A stretch of DNA of 59,237 bases, taken from an uncultured Clostridia bacterium. Its GTDB lineage: Bacteria; Bacillota; Clostridia; Oscillospirales; Ruminococcaceae. The stretch is from NCBI GenBank assembly GCA_947389015.1, contig CANDVA010000017.1, forward strand, positions 1 to 59,237, in the 5' to 3' direction. Below, piece by piece: positions 7,099-15,255 of this stretch. Both the position numbers and the translations under genes were made by a program. The stretch's first letter is position 1. Every line of letters begins with the position of its first letter. Below the pieces are notes generated by a model, which searched no databases, had not been told where the DNA came from, and saw nothing but the letters and a program-made list of their open reading frames with translations.

Positions 7099-8279
7099 TT
7101 TTTCTTCCCCTCCAAGGATTTTACGAACTCTCCCAAGTCCTGCCCTTTCAGCACGCGCTCAAGCAGCTCGGGCAGCCTCTGCGGATTGCATGCGAAGCAG
7201 GGGATACCGAAGCCCGAAAGCTTCTGCGCCATTTGCTCGTCGTAGTACGGCTTGCCCTTGTCGGCGAGCGCCAGCAGACAGACCACGGTCACGCCCGAGG
7301 ACTTCATTTCCTCCATTCGACGTACGAACGCCGCGCGGTTTCCGCCCTCCATAAGGTCGGAGATGAGGAAGAACAGCGTCTTTTTCGGGTTTTCGATGAA
7401 CTGCTGACAGTACACCACCGACTTGTCGATATCCGTACCGCCGCCGAGCTGAAAACCGTAAAGCAGGTCGACGGGGTCGGCGCTCTTTTCGGTGAGGTCG
7501 ACAATGCTCGTATCGAACGCGACGATACGAGTTTTGAGCGCGCTCATGCTCGCGAGTATACAGCTCACCACCGACGAATAGATCACCGATTCGCCCATGG
7601 AACCGCTCTGGTCGATATCGAGAATGACCGTCCACTTGTTCGCGGCGGTCTTTGACGCGCGGTCGAAAAAGTAGAAGTGCTCGGGAACGATCGTTTTCAA
7701 TTCGGGGGAATAATGCTTTAAATTGCGGCTGATCGTCATTTTGTAGTCGAGCGCCGCCGCGGACGGTATCGGCGAATGTGCGCGCTTGTTGACCGCGGCG
7801 GTCACGGCGCGGCGGATATCCTGTTCCAGCAGACGGTTTATCTCCTCGACGATCTTGCGGATAAACGCGCGGACGCTGTCCTTGGAGCGCTTGGGGATCA
7901 TCTCTTTCAGCGTGAGTATCGTCGAGGCGAGGTTGATGTCGGGCTCGGTGTTCTCAAGCAATTCCGGCTCGAAGATGAGCTGCTTCAGACCGCAGCGGTT
8001 CATAGCGTCGTTCTGAATGACCTTGACCAGATCCTTGTCGAACAGTGTGCGCACATCGCCAAGCCAGCGCGATATCTGCGGATTTGAGGGACCATGACCG
8101 GCACCTGTGCCGCCGTTCCCGAAGCCGCCGTTTTCGCTTTTATTGTAGATCGACGCCAGCGCCTTGTCCATTAAGTCCTGCTCCTCGTTGAGCGATGGCA
8201 TATTCATTCCCGAAAGGCGCTTGTCGCTCTCCTGACCGAGGATAAGCCGCCAGCGCTGTAATTGTTGTGTTTGTTCCAT
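7095..8279 (-). CDS. yehP: VWA-domain protein of the YehP/CoxE type
   Basis: A 394-residue cytosolic protein with a C-terminal von Willebrand A domain. The metal-ion-dependent adhesion site is intact: Asp223, Ser225 and Ser227 in DIDQSGSMG, Thr282 in GGGTDID, and Asp308 in LISDLMEGG. The N-terminal half is helical with a Gly-rich loop near residue 51. In MoxR systems the VWA protein is the partner of the AAA ATPase and is thought to bind client proteins through Mg2+. It corresponds to E. coli YehP. Unlike in E. coli it is separated from the DUF5682 gene by three extra genes on the same transcript. Confidence 0.9.
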   Translation of the reverse strand: MEQTQQLQRWRLILGQESDKRLSGMNMPSLNEEQDLMDKALASIYNKSENGGFGNGGTGAGHGPSNPQISRWLGDVRTLFDKDLVKVIQNDAMNRCGLKQLIFEPELLENTEPDINLASTILTLKEMIPKRSKDSVRAFIRKIVEEINRLLEQDIRRAVTAAVNKRAHSPIPSAAALDYKMTISRNLKHYSPELKTIVPEHFYFFDRASKTAANKWTVILDIDQSGSMGESVIYSSVVSCILASMSALKTRIVAFDTSIVDLTEKSADPVDLLYGFQLGGGTDIDKSVVYCQQFIENPKKTLFFLISDLMEGGNRAAFVRRMEEMKSSGVTVVCLLALADKGKPYYDEQMAQKLSGFGIPCFACNPQRLPELLERVLKGQDLGEFVKSLEGKKK

Positions 8280-8295
8280 AGTCCGCTCCTTTGCG

Positions 8296-8718
8296 TTAGT
8301 CGGTCAATTTTAAGATCATATTTACTTCATGGGTGTTTTCATTGTTTACCTCGTCGGTCTCAACAAATCCGACCTTTTCATAAACGTGCTTTGCGTGGTC
8401 GTTGCCGTAAATATATGTCGTCGTCATTGTGTGCATTCCGAAGCTGTTTTTCATGAAGTTTATCAATTCGATAAGCGCCTGCGTACCGTAATGTCTGTTT
8501 TGAAAATCCGTATCGATAGCGTAATCCCACAGGAAGTAACAGCCCTCGTCAAACTTATTCAGCAGCGCAAATCCGATTAGATCGTAATGGTTATAAATAT
8601 CAAACGCTAACGTGGTGGAATAACCGATACATATTTTTATATTATCCGCTGTTTGCAGCATATCTTCCTGCTCTTTAGTAAGCGTTATTTTTATGCCGTC
8701 GGATTCTCTGAAAATCAT
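8296..8718 (-). CDS. GNAT acetyltransferase
   Basis: A 140-residue single-domain GNAT enzyme. Visible are the strand LIGFALLNKFDEGCYFLWDYAID, the acetyl-CoA-binding region DFQNRHYGTQALIELINFM, and the late helix with NDHAKHVYEKVGFVETD. Length is normal. It lies 3 nt downstream of the hydrolase gene and 16 nt upstream of the VWA gene, so it is embedded in the MoxR-VWA operon. The substrate is unknown; its position suggests modification of a small molecule or client protein of the system, which is inference. Confidence 0.87.
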   Translation of the reverse strand: MIFRESDGIKITLTKEQEDMLQTADNIKICIGYSTTLAFDIYNHYDLIGFALLNKFDEGCYFLWDYAIDTDFQNRHYGTQALIELINFMKNSFGMHTMTTTYIYGNDHAKHVYEKVGFVETDEVNNENTHEVNMILKLTD

Positions 8719-8721
8719 TAT

Positions 8722-9504
8722 TTATTCCTCCGAAATTAAGGAAGCGCCGATTTCATTGATGCCTCCTGCGGCTTTGGATAAATGATCAAGTATTACCGCG
8801 TTGACCTCATTCGCCTGCTCTCCGACAAAGTGCGGGCGATGTCCGCCACCTTTGACTTCATAGATTTTTGCGTGAGGTACTTTTTCCTGTAACTCCGCAC
8901 AAGTTCCGAACGGGTCGTGTTCTCCGCTTATAAAAAGCGTGGGACACCTTATTGCAGCCCATTCATTGTCGGTAAGGTTCGGGTGTGTTTTCCAATCCGC
9001 AACAGTCGTTCTCAGATAGGTTTGCCAGTCGCCGCGGTGAGCTTCATAATGTCTGATCCTCATATCCTCAATGAAATCTGTGTCATTTCTGCTTATAAGG
9101 TTCTCGGGCAGAAAATCATCAGCTCCGCCTGGTCTGGGATAAGCTCCGCCGCCAATAGTTACAAGGCTTTTAACTTTGTCGGGATATTTTGCCGCCATAT
9201 AACAGCCGACATACGCACCGAGGCTGTACCCGATCAAATGAGCCTGTGTTATATCCAAAGCGTCAAGGAAATCCGACATATCGTCTGCTATCATTCGGCT
9301 GTTCCAATCGAGGCTTTTGCACACTGTCCGACCGTGACCGCGAAAATCCGGAAACAAACATCGGTAATGTCCCGAAAAGGGAAGTATCTGCCCCGAAAAC
9401 GCAAGCAGTCCGCGGCTGAAAGCGCTGTGAAGAAACAATACGACCTCGCCTCTGCCAAATTCCTCATAAAAAATACCTAACTCATCAAGTTTAACGTACG
9501 GCAT
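8722..9504 (-). CDS. Alpha/beta-fold hydrolase
   Basis: A 260-residue alpha/beta hydrolase. The oxyanion segment LFLHSAFSRG, the nucleophile elbow GYSLGA (Ser at about residue 108), an acid in the ISGEHDPFG region and the catalytic His in GGGHRPHF are all visible, so it is predicted active. Related enzymes hydrolyse esters, lactones or C-C bonds; the substrate cannot be told. ATG 9504 is chosen because AAGGAG lies 7 nt upstream; the ATG at 9510 would be 1 nt from the SD. It is part of the operon, 27 nt after the GyrI-like gene. Confidence 0.9.
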   Translation of the reverse strand: MPYVKLDELGIFYEEFGRGEVVLFLHSAFSRGLLAFSGQILPFSGHYRCLFPDFRGHGRTVCKSLDWNSRMIADDMSDFLDALDITQAHLIGYSLGAYVGCYMAAKYPDKVKSLVTIGGGAYPRPGGADDFLPENLISRNDTDFIEDMRIRHYEAHRGDWQTYLRTTVADWKTHPNLTDNEWAAIRCPTLFISGEHDPFGTCAELQEKVPHAKIYEVKGGGHRPHFVGEQANEVNAVILDHLSKAAGGINEIGASLISEE

Positions 9505-9531
9505 TTTCATTCTCCTTACGTATCCAATAAT

Positions 9532-9993
9532 TTACAGCCTTTTTATCGGAAAAAGTATATAGCTCTTACCCGTTTGCGGACAGGTGAAGTCATGCACCGC
9601 GCCCGCTAACGTGATCCCGTTTTCATCAAGATACCGTATCATATCGGTGAAAGTACTCTCATTTTCGCACTCCACGCGCAGATATTCGTAAGCGGGAACA
9701 GTCCATTTGACCCAGCCCTCGGGAGCCTCCGCGCCGTCGGTACATTCCGCGCCCGCGAGATACAGCCCCTCGCTGAAGTTTTCCCACGGCTCGAATGAGC
9801 GCGAGAAGTCCGACATTGCGCCCCACACTCCTAGCGGAACTCCGTTTTCGTCCTTCTTCGCGAGGTGAGCTATCTCACCGAAATGGGAATTCGCATCCTC
9901 CCACAGCCGCCCGATAAATCCCTCGCCGTCCTTAGTCGAGCCCTCTTTCCCGATAACGGTAACGGCGGGTTTTGTGATTTTTTCGATGTTCAT
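9532..9993 (-). CDS. GyrI-like small-molecule-binding domain protein
   Basis: A 153-residue protein resembling the GyrI-like/AraC effector-binding (SOUL-GyrI) fold: MNIEKITKPAVTVIGKEGST at the start, LWEDANSHFGEIAHL, the YLAGAECTDGAEAPEGW segment and a final strand YILFPIKRL. These domains bind cationic or hydrophobic small molecules as sensors, and some act as hydrolases. There is no DNA-binding domain, so it is not a transcription factor by itself. ATG 9993 is chosen because GGAGG precedes it; a TTG 12 nt upstream overlaps that SD. It lies 14 nt after the DUF5682 gene within the MoxR operon. Confidence 0.85.
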   Translation of the reverse strand: MNIEKITKPAVTVIGKEGSTKDGEGFIGRLWEDANSHFGEIAHLAKKDENGVPLGVWGAMSDFSRSFEPWENFSEGLYLAGAECTDGAEAPEGWVKWTVPAYEYLRVECENESTFTDMIRYLDENGITLAGAVHDFTCPQTGKSYILFPIKRL

Positions 9994-10007
9994 AAATTCC
10001 TCCAAGT

Positions 10008-12305
10008 TCAGATGTCAAAATCAAAATCGTCCAGCGCCGATATCTGCTCCTGCGAGGCGGTATCCAACACGGCGTTGACTGCCTCGCTGACCTCCGCGCC
10101 GTTAAGCCCCCATATCTCGCCGAGATTTTCCGCTATACTGTCCTTTTCGCCCGAGGAGAAGTCCGCGAACGCGCGGCGCAGGAACACCAGCGCCCTCTTG
10201 AATTCCTCGTCGTCGAGCGACCGAATGTACTCGTCAAGGCTCTCCCAGAGCGACAAACGCGCTATCAGTCCGTAGCGGTTCTTGAGCGTCAGACCCTCGA
10301 ACCACCCCGCGCCGAGATCGGCGGGAACGCCCTTTGAGAGCCGCCGCGAGACCTCGGTTTTCAGCTCGTCGTTCGTCATTTGATTGCGCTCGAGAAGCAC
10401 AGCCGACGCAAATCCCGACAGCCGCGTGTTCAGGTCGTCGCGGCGGGCTATCTCTTTAAGCGCGTTCAGCCAGCTTTCCATCTCGAGAAATTCCTGCGCC
10501 AGCTCGACGGAATTTAATCGGTTCATAGCCTCGGATATCGATTGCGAGGCGTTGTCGTCGCAAACGCACGAGCCTGGAAGTATCAGACACGCGCGGTAAT
10601 ATATCTGCTGTAAAATGGGGATAAGCGGCGCGCCGTCGGCTTTTCTTATGTCGCCGTAGGTGATAATGGACGACAGCCGGAACGCCGTTTTCGCAAGCTC
10701 CTCGAACGACGCCGCGTCCACAGCCATTGCCTGCAGCGCGCTTACCGCATAGCTCGCCGCGGTCGGCATTCCGCAAAGAAACGCGTCCTCGACCGCCTCG
10801 GCGACCTCGGACATATTCGCCGACTTTTCGACGTTCTCCTTTATCGCGAACGACGCGGCAAGCTCCACGGTATCGCCGCGCAGCGCCGACTCAACAAGCT
10901 GAATTTCCGATTCCGGAGTCCAGCAGACGACCCACGATTCGCTCCACGTCGCGTTATCCTGATCGGATATCCGAGGCTCGGCGAACGCTATTCCAAGAAC
11001 GCGGAGCTTGTGGAGAAAGAACGAGCGGTTAAGGTCGAGAAACGCCGATTTTTCACCTTTAACGCGCAGATTTTCACGCAGATCGAGCCGCAGATCCTGC
11101 GCGGTCACGGAGCGGTATTTTTCAAGCTTCAAGTCCTTTAACAGCCTATAAAAATCGTCCTGAATACTCGTCCGCGAAACGCCCTCGGGGAGCGCGCCGA
11201 TCTTAGTTCCTATCTCGGTATCGGCGACCGCGACGCTTATCGCCGCGAAGCTGCCCTCGCCCAGACACGTCTCCGCCGCGTCGCGGAGATCGCGCAGCGC
11301 GGGTACGTTTCCGAGTTTTCCGCCGCGCATTTCAGCCAGCGAATTCGCAAGCCGAACAGCCTCGATTATCTGCGCCGACGAAGCCGCGTTCCCGTTTTCG
11401 CGCTGCTTTTCGGCTATCCTGCTGAGGTACGCGTTTGCGGTGAACCGAGGGTCTCCGCGCCGATAGCTCTCCCAGATAAGCTCGTAGTAGGCGGGCGCGC
11501 GGTTTCCCGCGCCGTAGCCCGAGCGCGTGGACAGGCGATAGTAGGAGTAGGGCATAAGCGTGTGCAGGCTATCCGTATGCGGTAATTCGGGGACGTTTTC
11601 CTCGTTTTCCCACGTTTTCAGACCCTCGACGTGATAAGCGCCCGTAACAACAACAATGTCCTCGGGAACGATACCGTCCCCGACCGCCGAACGTATGCAC
11701 AAGCGCATATGCCCCTCGCGTAGCCGAGTTTCCTCGAGGTCGCGCCCTGTTTTCTCGGAAAACTCGCGGATATTAGCGCCGAATAAATTAGCGCCCTCGT
11801 TATAGCTTTCAAAGTCCGCGCAATGCTCGAGAGTGCGCTCCCAGAACGTATCGTGACCCTCGCCGCTTAACTCGTCAAGCTTGTCGTAAACGGACAGTAT
11901 GCGCTCCTCCCCCGAATTTTCGTTGAGCATATCTTCGCCGTCATTTTCGCTCTCGGCGGCTTCCTCCGCGATACGCTTTTCGTAAAGCGCCAGAAAAACG
12001 TCCGACGGCAAGTCCATAAAGCGGAACTCGACCTTATTTTCCCGACACCACAAAATAGCCCGATACTCGGGAGAATACTCCGCGAACGGGTACAAAATCG
12101 TCCTTACGGGCGCGTGATTCGTGTACGCGAGCACGGCGAACGGCGGCTTCGTTTCCGCGCGGACTATATCGTCGGCGGTATCGGCAAAGTCGCTCGGCGC
12201 TTCGATAAGCACCAGCTTCGGGCGGGCGCTGTCAAGGAATTTCTCCAGATAGAATGCGCCCGCGGGGGAGAGATGACGAATTCCGAAAAATTGTACGCCG
12301 CTCAT
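10008..12305 (-). CDS. yehM: DUF5682 protein, YehM type
   Basis: A 765-residue protein recognised as DUF5682. The diagnostic N-terminus is FFGIRHLSPAGAFYLEKFL and LVLIEAPSDFADT, followed by FAVLAYTN and a central VTGAYHVEGL motif, features recalling EreA/TIKI-type domains. The rest is mainly helical and Ala/Leu-rich. E. coli YehM is the counterpart and sits beside YehL. Biochemical function is unproven. The ATG at 12305 overlaps the MoxR stop by four bases (ATGA) and has GGGAGC 7 nt upstream, so MoxR and DUF5682 are translationally coupled, which supports a joint complex. Confidence 0.9.
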   Translation of the reverse strand: MSGVQFFGIRHLSPAGAFYLEKFLDSARPKLVLIEAPSDFADTADDIVRAETKPPFAVLAYTNHAPVRTILYPFAEYSPEYRAILWCRENKVEFRFMDLPSDVFLALYEKRIAEEAAESENDGEDMLNENSGEERILSVYDKLDELSGEGHDTFWERTLEHCADFESYNEGANLFGANIREFSEKTGRDLEETRLREGHMRLCIRSAVGDGIVPEDIVVVTGAYHVEGLKTWENEENVPELPHTDSLHTLMPYSYYRLSTRSGYGAGNRAPAYYELIWESYRRGDPRFTANAYLSRIAEKQRENGNAASSAQIIEAVRLANSLAEMRGGKLGNVPALRDLRDAAETCLGEGSFAAISVAVADTEIGTKIGALPEGVSRTSIQDDFYRLLKDLKLEKYRSVTAQDLRLDLRENLRVKGEKSAFLDLNRSFFLHKLRVLGIAFAEPRISDQDNATWSESWVVCWTPESEIQLVESALRGDTVELAASFAIKENVEKSANMSEVAEAVEDAFLCGMPTAASYAVSALQAMAVDAASFEELAKTAFRLSSIITYGDIRKADGAPLIPILQQIYYRACLILPGSCVCDDNASQSISEAMNRLNSVELAQEFLEMESWLNALKEIARRDDLNTRLSGFASAVLLERNQMTNDELKTEVSRRLSKGVPADLGAGWFEGLTLKNRYGLIARLSLWESLDEYIRSLDDEEFKRALVFLRRAFADFSSGEKDSIAENLGEIWGLNGAEVSEAVNAVLDTASQEQISALDDFDFDI

Positions 12306-13387
12306 TCGTTCAGCTCCCGACACGCCTTGTACAAGCCGCTCCACGACGAGCCGCGCTTTTTCATTATGTTTTCAAGGTATTCTTTCCAAGCGAGAGAGTC
12401 CTTGTCGTCGTCCTTGACGATAGCGCCCTGCAAGCCCGCCGCTATGTCCTCGTCGGAGATCTCGCCGTTTCCGAAGCTGCCGGAAAGCGCCATACTGTTG
12501 CAGAGCAGAGAAATAGCCTCCGCGGACGACAGAACGCCGCCCGGAGCTTTCACCTTTTGCTTCTTGTCCAGAGTTTCGCCCTGACGAAGCTCGCGGAAAA
12601 TCGTGCATATCTTCTCGATGACCGCGTCCTTGGGGAGTGCCGCGTTGAGGTCGAGGTTCTCCGAAAGCTGCGCAATGCGCGTTCTGACGATGTCCATTTC
12701 CTCCTCGAGCGTTTCTGGGGCGGGGAGAACTACGATGTTGAAACGGCGCTTCAAAGCGGCTGACATCTCGTTTACGCCCTTGTCGCGGGTGTTCGCGGTC
12801 GCGATTATTGAGAACCCTTTTTTCGCGGGAACTTCTATCGCCAGCTCGGGCACGGAGATCCGTTTCTCGGAAAGTAGCGAGATAAGCGTGTCCTGAACCT
12901 CGGAGGCGCAGCGCGATATCTCCTCGACGCGCGCGAGCGTTCCCGTTTCCATAGCCGTGAACACGGGGCTTTTCAGCATTGCCTGCTCGCTCGGACCGTT
13001 TGCTATCAGCATTGCGTAATTCCACGAATAGCGTATCTGCTCCTCGGTAGTGCCCGCCGTTCCCTGAATGACCTGCCCCGAGTTGCCGTTTATCGCCGCC
13101 GCAAGGTGCTCCGAAAGCCAGCTCTTGGCTGTTCCCGGTTCGCCGATAAGCAGCAGAGCGCGGTCGGTAACAAGCGTTGATATCGCGATCTCGACAAGCC
13201 GCTCGTGACCTATGTACTTCGGCGTGATCTTGGTTTTCCCGACCTTGCCGCCGCAGATGTAGGTCTTTACCGAGCGCGGCGACATTCTCCAGCCCTGAGG
13301 CACGGGGTCTGTCTCGGCTTTGATAAGCGCGTTCAGTTCTTCCTCAAAAAGCTGTTCCGCGGGCAGTCTTAAAATTTGCTGTTCCAT
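12302..13387 (-). CDS. yehL: MoxR-family AAA+ ATPase, YehL type
   Basis: A 361-residue AAA+ ATPase. Walker A is GEPGTAKS (residues 82-89), the Walker B region is LARVEEISR, sensor 1 is in IIATANTRDKG, and the arginine-finger region is SAALKRRFN. A C-terminal helical lid follows. MoxR ATPases act as chaperone-like remodelers with VWA-domain partners, using ATP to mature or inactivate client proteins. This one heads the coupled MoxR-DUF5682 pair and is equivalent to E. coli YehL. Starts at ATG 13387 with AAGGAGTTTATTT upstream. Confidence 0.93.
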   Translation of the reverse strand: MEQQILRLPAEQLFEEELNALIKAETDPVPQGWRMSPRSVKTYICGGKVGKTKITPKYIGHERLVEIAISTLVTDRALLLIGEPGTAKSWLSEHLAAAINGNSGQVIQGTAGTTEEQIRYSWNYAMLIANGPSEQAMLKSPVFTAMETGTLARVEEISRCASEVQDTLISLLSEKRISVPELAIEVPAKKGFSIIATANTRDKGVNEMSAALKRRFNIVVLPAPETLEEEMDIVRTRIAQLSENLDLNAALPKDAVIEKICTIFRELRQGETLDKKQKVKAPGGVLSSAEAISLLCNSMALSGSFGNGEISDEDIAAGLQGAIVKDDDKDSLAWKEYLENIMKKRGSSWSGLYKACRELNE

Positions 13388-13398
13388 AAATAAACTCC

Positions 13399-15243
13399 TT
13401 AATCATGATCAAACATGGTATTTGCCCATGCTTCAAATTCTTCGATGTTGAACCAGTCGTGCTTCTTTTTGCGTGCGATCTCAATGATAGCGCGAGCCTC
13501 TTCAAGCCTGTACTTATCGTCTCCGGGAACGTCCTGCACAACTCTCTGCACCCACGCCGTGTAGCACTTGCCTTTAATGTTTTTAAAATAATCGACAGCG
13601 AGATTTTTCACGTTGTTAAGTCCGCACCTTTTAATGCAGCCGCACCAGAGCGCGACGTCGGAAAATCCCGTGCCGGAGTAGCTTGCAAGCTGCCGGCAGA
13701 AATGCCGCCCTGCCTTTTCGCAGTATTCCTTGTCGTTCGGGTCTATCCAGTCGCTGAGCAGCCTGTCGTATTCCCAGCACGAACACTTTATAAGCGCGTC
13801 TGACACCGCACCCTTTAACGGCTGAACCACCTCGCGCGACGCGTTTACGATCCACCCGTCGTTTATGGGGTCGTAGCACCTGTTCACCAGATAATACTTC
13901 CCGTTCTCAAAGAAAATTTTACGCAGGATTTTAATTATTCCGCTGTTGTTGACGGACTGTTTGTCCTTGTCGCGCAACTTGTATGCCGCCGTTATCTGCT
14001 CCGCAAACCACTTTGAGCTGTCGTCTTTGCTTAAAAGCCGTGTTGCCGCCTCCGCGCTGACGTAGAGACCTTTGGTTTTCGGCGCGCTGTTAAGCTCCTT
14101 TGCGAGCGTTTTCAGACCCTCGTCGTCCGTCGCAAGTATCGTTTCCTCGAGCCGCATATCCATTGAAGCCGCGCCGTTTGGGTTGGTAAAACCGCGGTAA
14201 AGTTCCTCTATCTCCGCGCCGAATTTACCCCAGAGCGCGGCGTTCATATCCCAGAAGCTCGTCTTTACCTTCAGCTTGACCTTATCGCCGTCCGCCGCCT
14301 GCGAGAGCGTGACCTTGTTTCCCTTATCGTCCACAAGAGCCTCGTTGATGAGCCGCGCGGTAAGCTCGCTCGTCCATTTTGACGAGACTTTTTCCAGTAC
14401 CGAAATGACCTCGGCGGGCTTTTTCTTCGCGTATTCGCCGAAGAACTCCTCGGACTTCTTGCAATCGAACGAAATAAGCGCCGAGAGAGCTGCCGTTTTC
14501 AGCTTGCCCTTTTCGGTTTTCGTAAGCTCGATAAGTCTGTCAGCGTTGCCCTCGTCGTGACGAAGCGCGTATATAAGCGCCTTGCGGATATCTTTCTCGG
14601 AACTTTCAAGCTGTTCGAGGTAAAAATCGTTTTCCTCCGCGCCGCAAAGCTCTTCTATAATATGCAGACGGCGTATCGTATCCTTTTTGCCCTTGGGGTC
14701 GAAATCCTTTTTCAAAAGCGGGATGATCTCTTTTCCCATTCCTTTAAGAATGCTTGCGACGGTATCCGCAAGCTCCGCGTAGGAAGCGTTCAAACCCTTT
14801 ACCAGAGCGGGCTTTATGCGGTAATCATTGAAAAGCTCGGGGGTTTCCCTACGCGCGGTAATTATCGTGTTGAACTGCCCGCCGCCCGTGGAGGTCAAAG
14901 CGTCAAGCACCGCCGAAAGCTGCGAATACGGCGCGTTCACGATTACCGAGGAAACGCCGTTGTCGGGCAGGTCGTTCAATTCACCCTTGACCTCGGCAGT
15001 GCCGAGCGTGGTTATTACCGCGTCAACGAGAGTTATCGTATCGAGCAGACACTCGGGCGAACCGTCCGCGAGCAGCTTTTCGGTCATAGCGTTTATCTTC
15101 GCGAATACGGGAGAAGCCGCCGAAAGCGCCGAGAAATTCTCCGCCGCCTTTTTCAGTCGGAAGTCCTCCGACAGCAGATTTGTACCCGCTATCATAGCCG
15201 CGCGGAGACGCGTTCTGAGTTCATATACGGGAGCGATATCCAT
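13399..15243 (-). CDS. HEAT-like helical repeat protein of the MoxR operon
   Basis: A 614-residue all-helical protein with no signal peptide or membrane segment. The stretch of about residues 130-330 shows repeated paired helices with HEAT-like spacing (for example KGMGKEIIPLLKKDFDPKGKK, SSEKDIRKALIYALRHDEGN, EKGKLKTAALSALISFDCKK). The C-terminal third contains several Cys and Trp residues (CSCWEYDRLLSDW, ALWCGCIKRCG). In related MoxR-SWIM-VWA clusters a large helical protein often fills this slot, presumably as a scaffold. It lies 12 nt upstream of the MoxR gene. I cannot assign a named family with certainty. Confidence 0.75.
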   Translation of the reverse strand: MDIAPVYELRTRLRAAMIAGTNLLSEDFRLKKAAENFSALSAASPVFAKINAMTEKLLADGSPECLLDTITLVDAVITTLGTAEVKGELNDLPDNGVSSVIVNAPYSQLSAVLDALTSTGGGQFNTIITARRETPELFNDYRIKPALVKGLNASYAELADTVASILKGMGKEIIPLLKKDFDPKGKKDTIRRLHIIEELCGAEENDFYLEQLESSEKDIRKALIYALRHDEGNADRLIELTKTEKGKLKTAALSALISFDCKKSEEFFGEYAKKKPAEVISVLEKVSSKWTSELTARLINEALVDDKGNKVTLSQAADGDKVKLKVKTSFWDMNAALWGKFGAEIEELYRGFTNPNGAASMDMRLEETILATDDEGLKTLAKELNSAPKTKGLYVSAEAATRLLSKDDSSKWFAEQITAAYKLRDKDKQSVNNSGIIKILRKIFFENGKYYLVNRCYDPINDGWIVNASREVVQPLKGAVSDALIKCSCWEYDRLLSDWIDPNDKEYCEKAGRHFCRQLASYSGTGFSDVALWCGCIKRCGLNNVKNLAVDYFKNIKGKCYTAWVQRVVQDVPGDDKYRLEEARAIIEIARKKKHDWFNIEEFEAWANTMFDHD

Positions 15244-15255
15244 TTTGAGACCTCC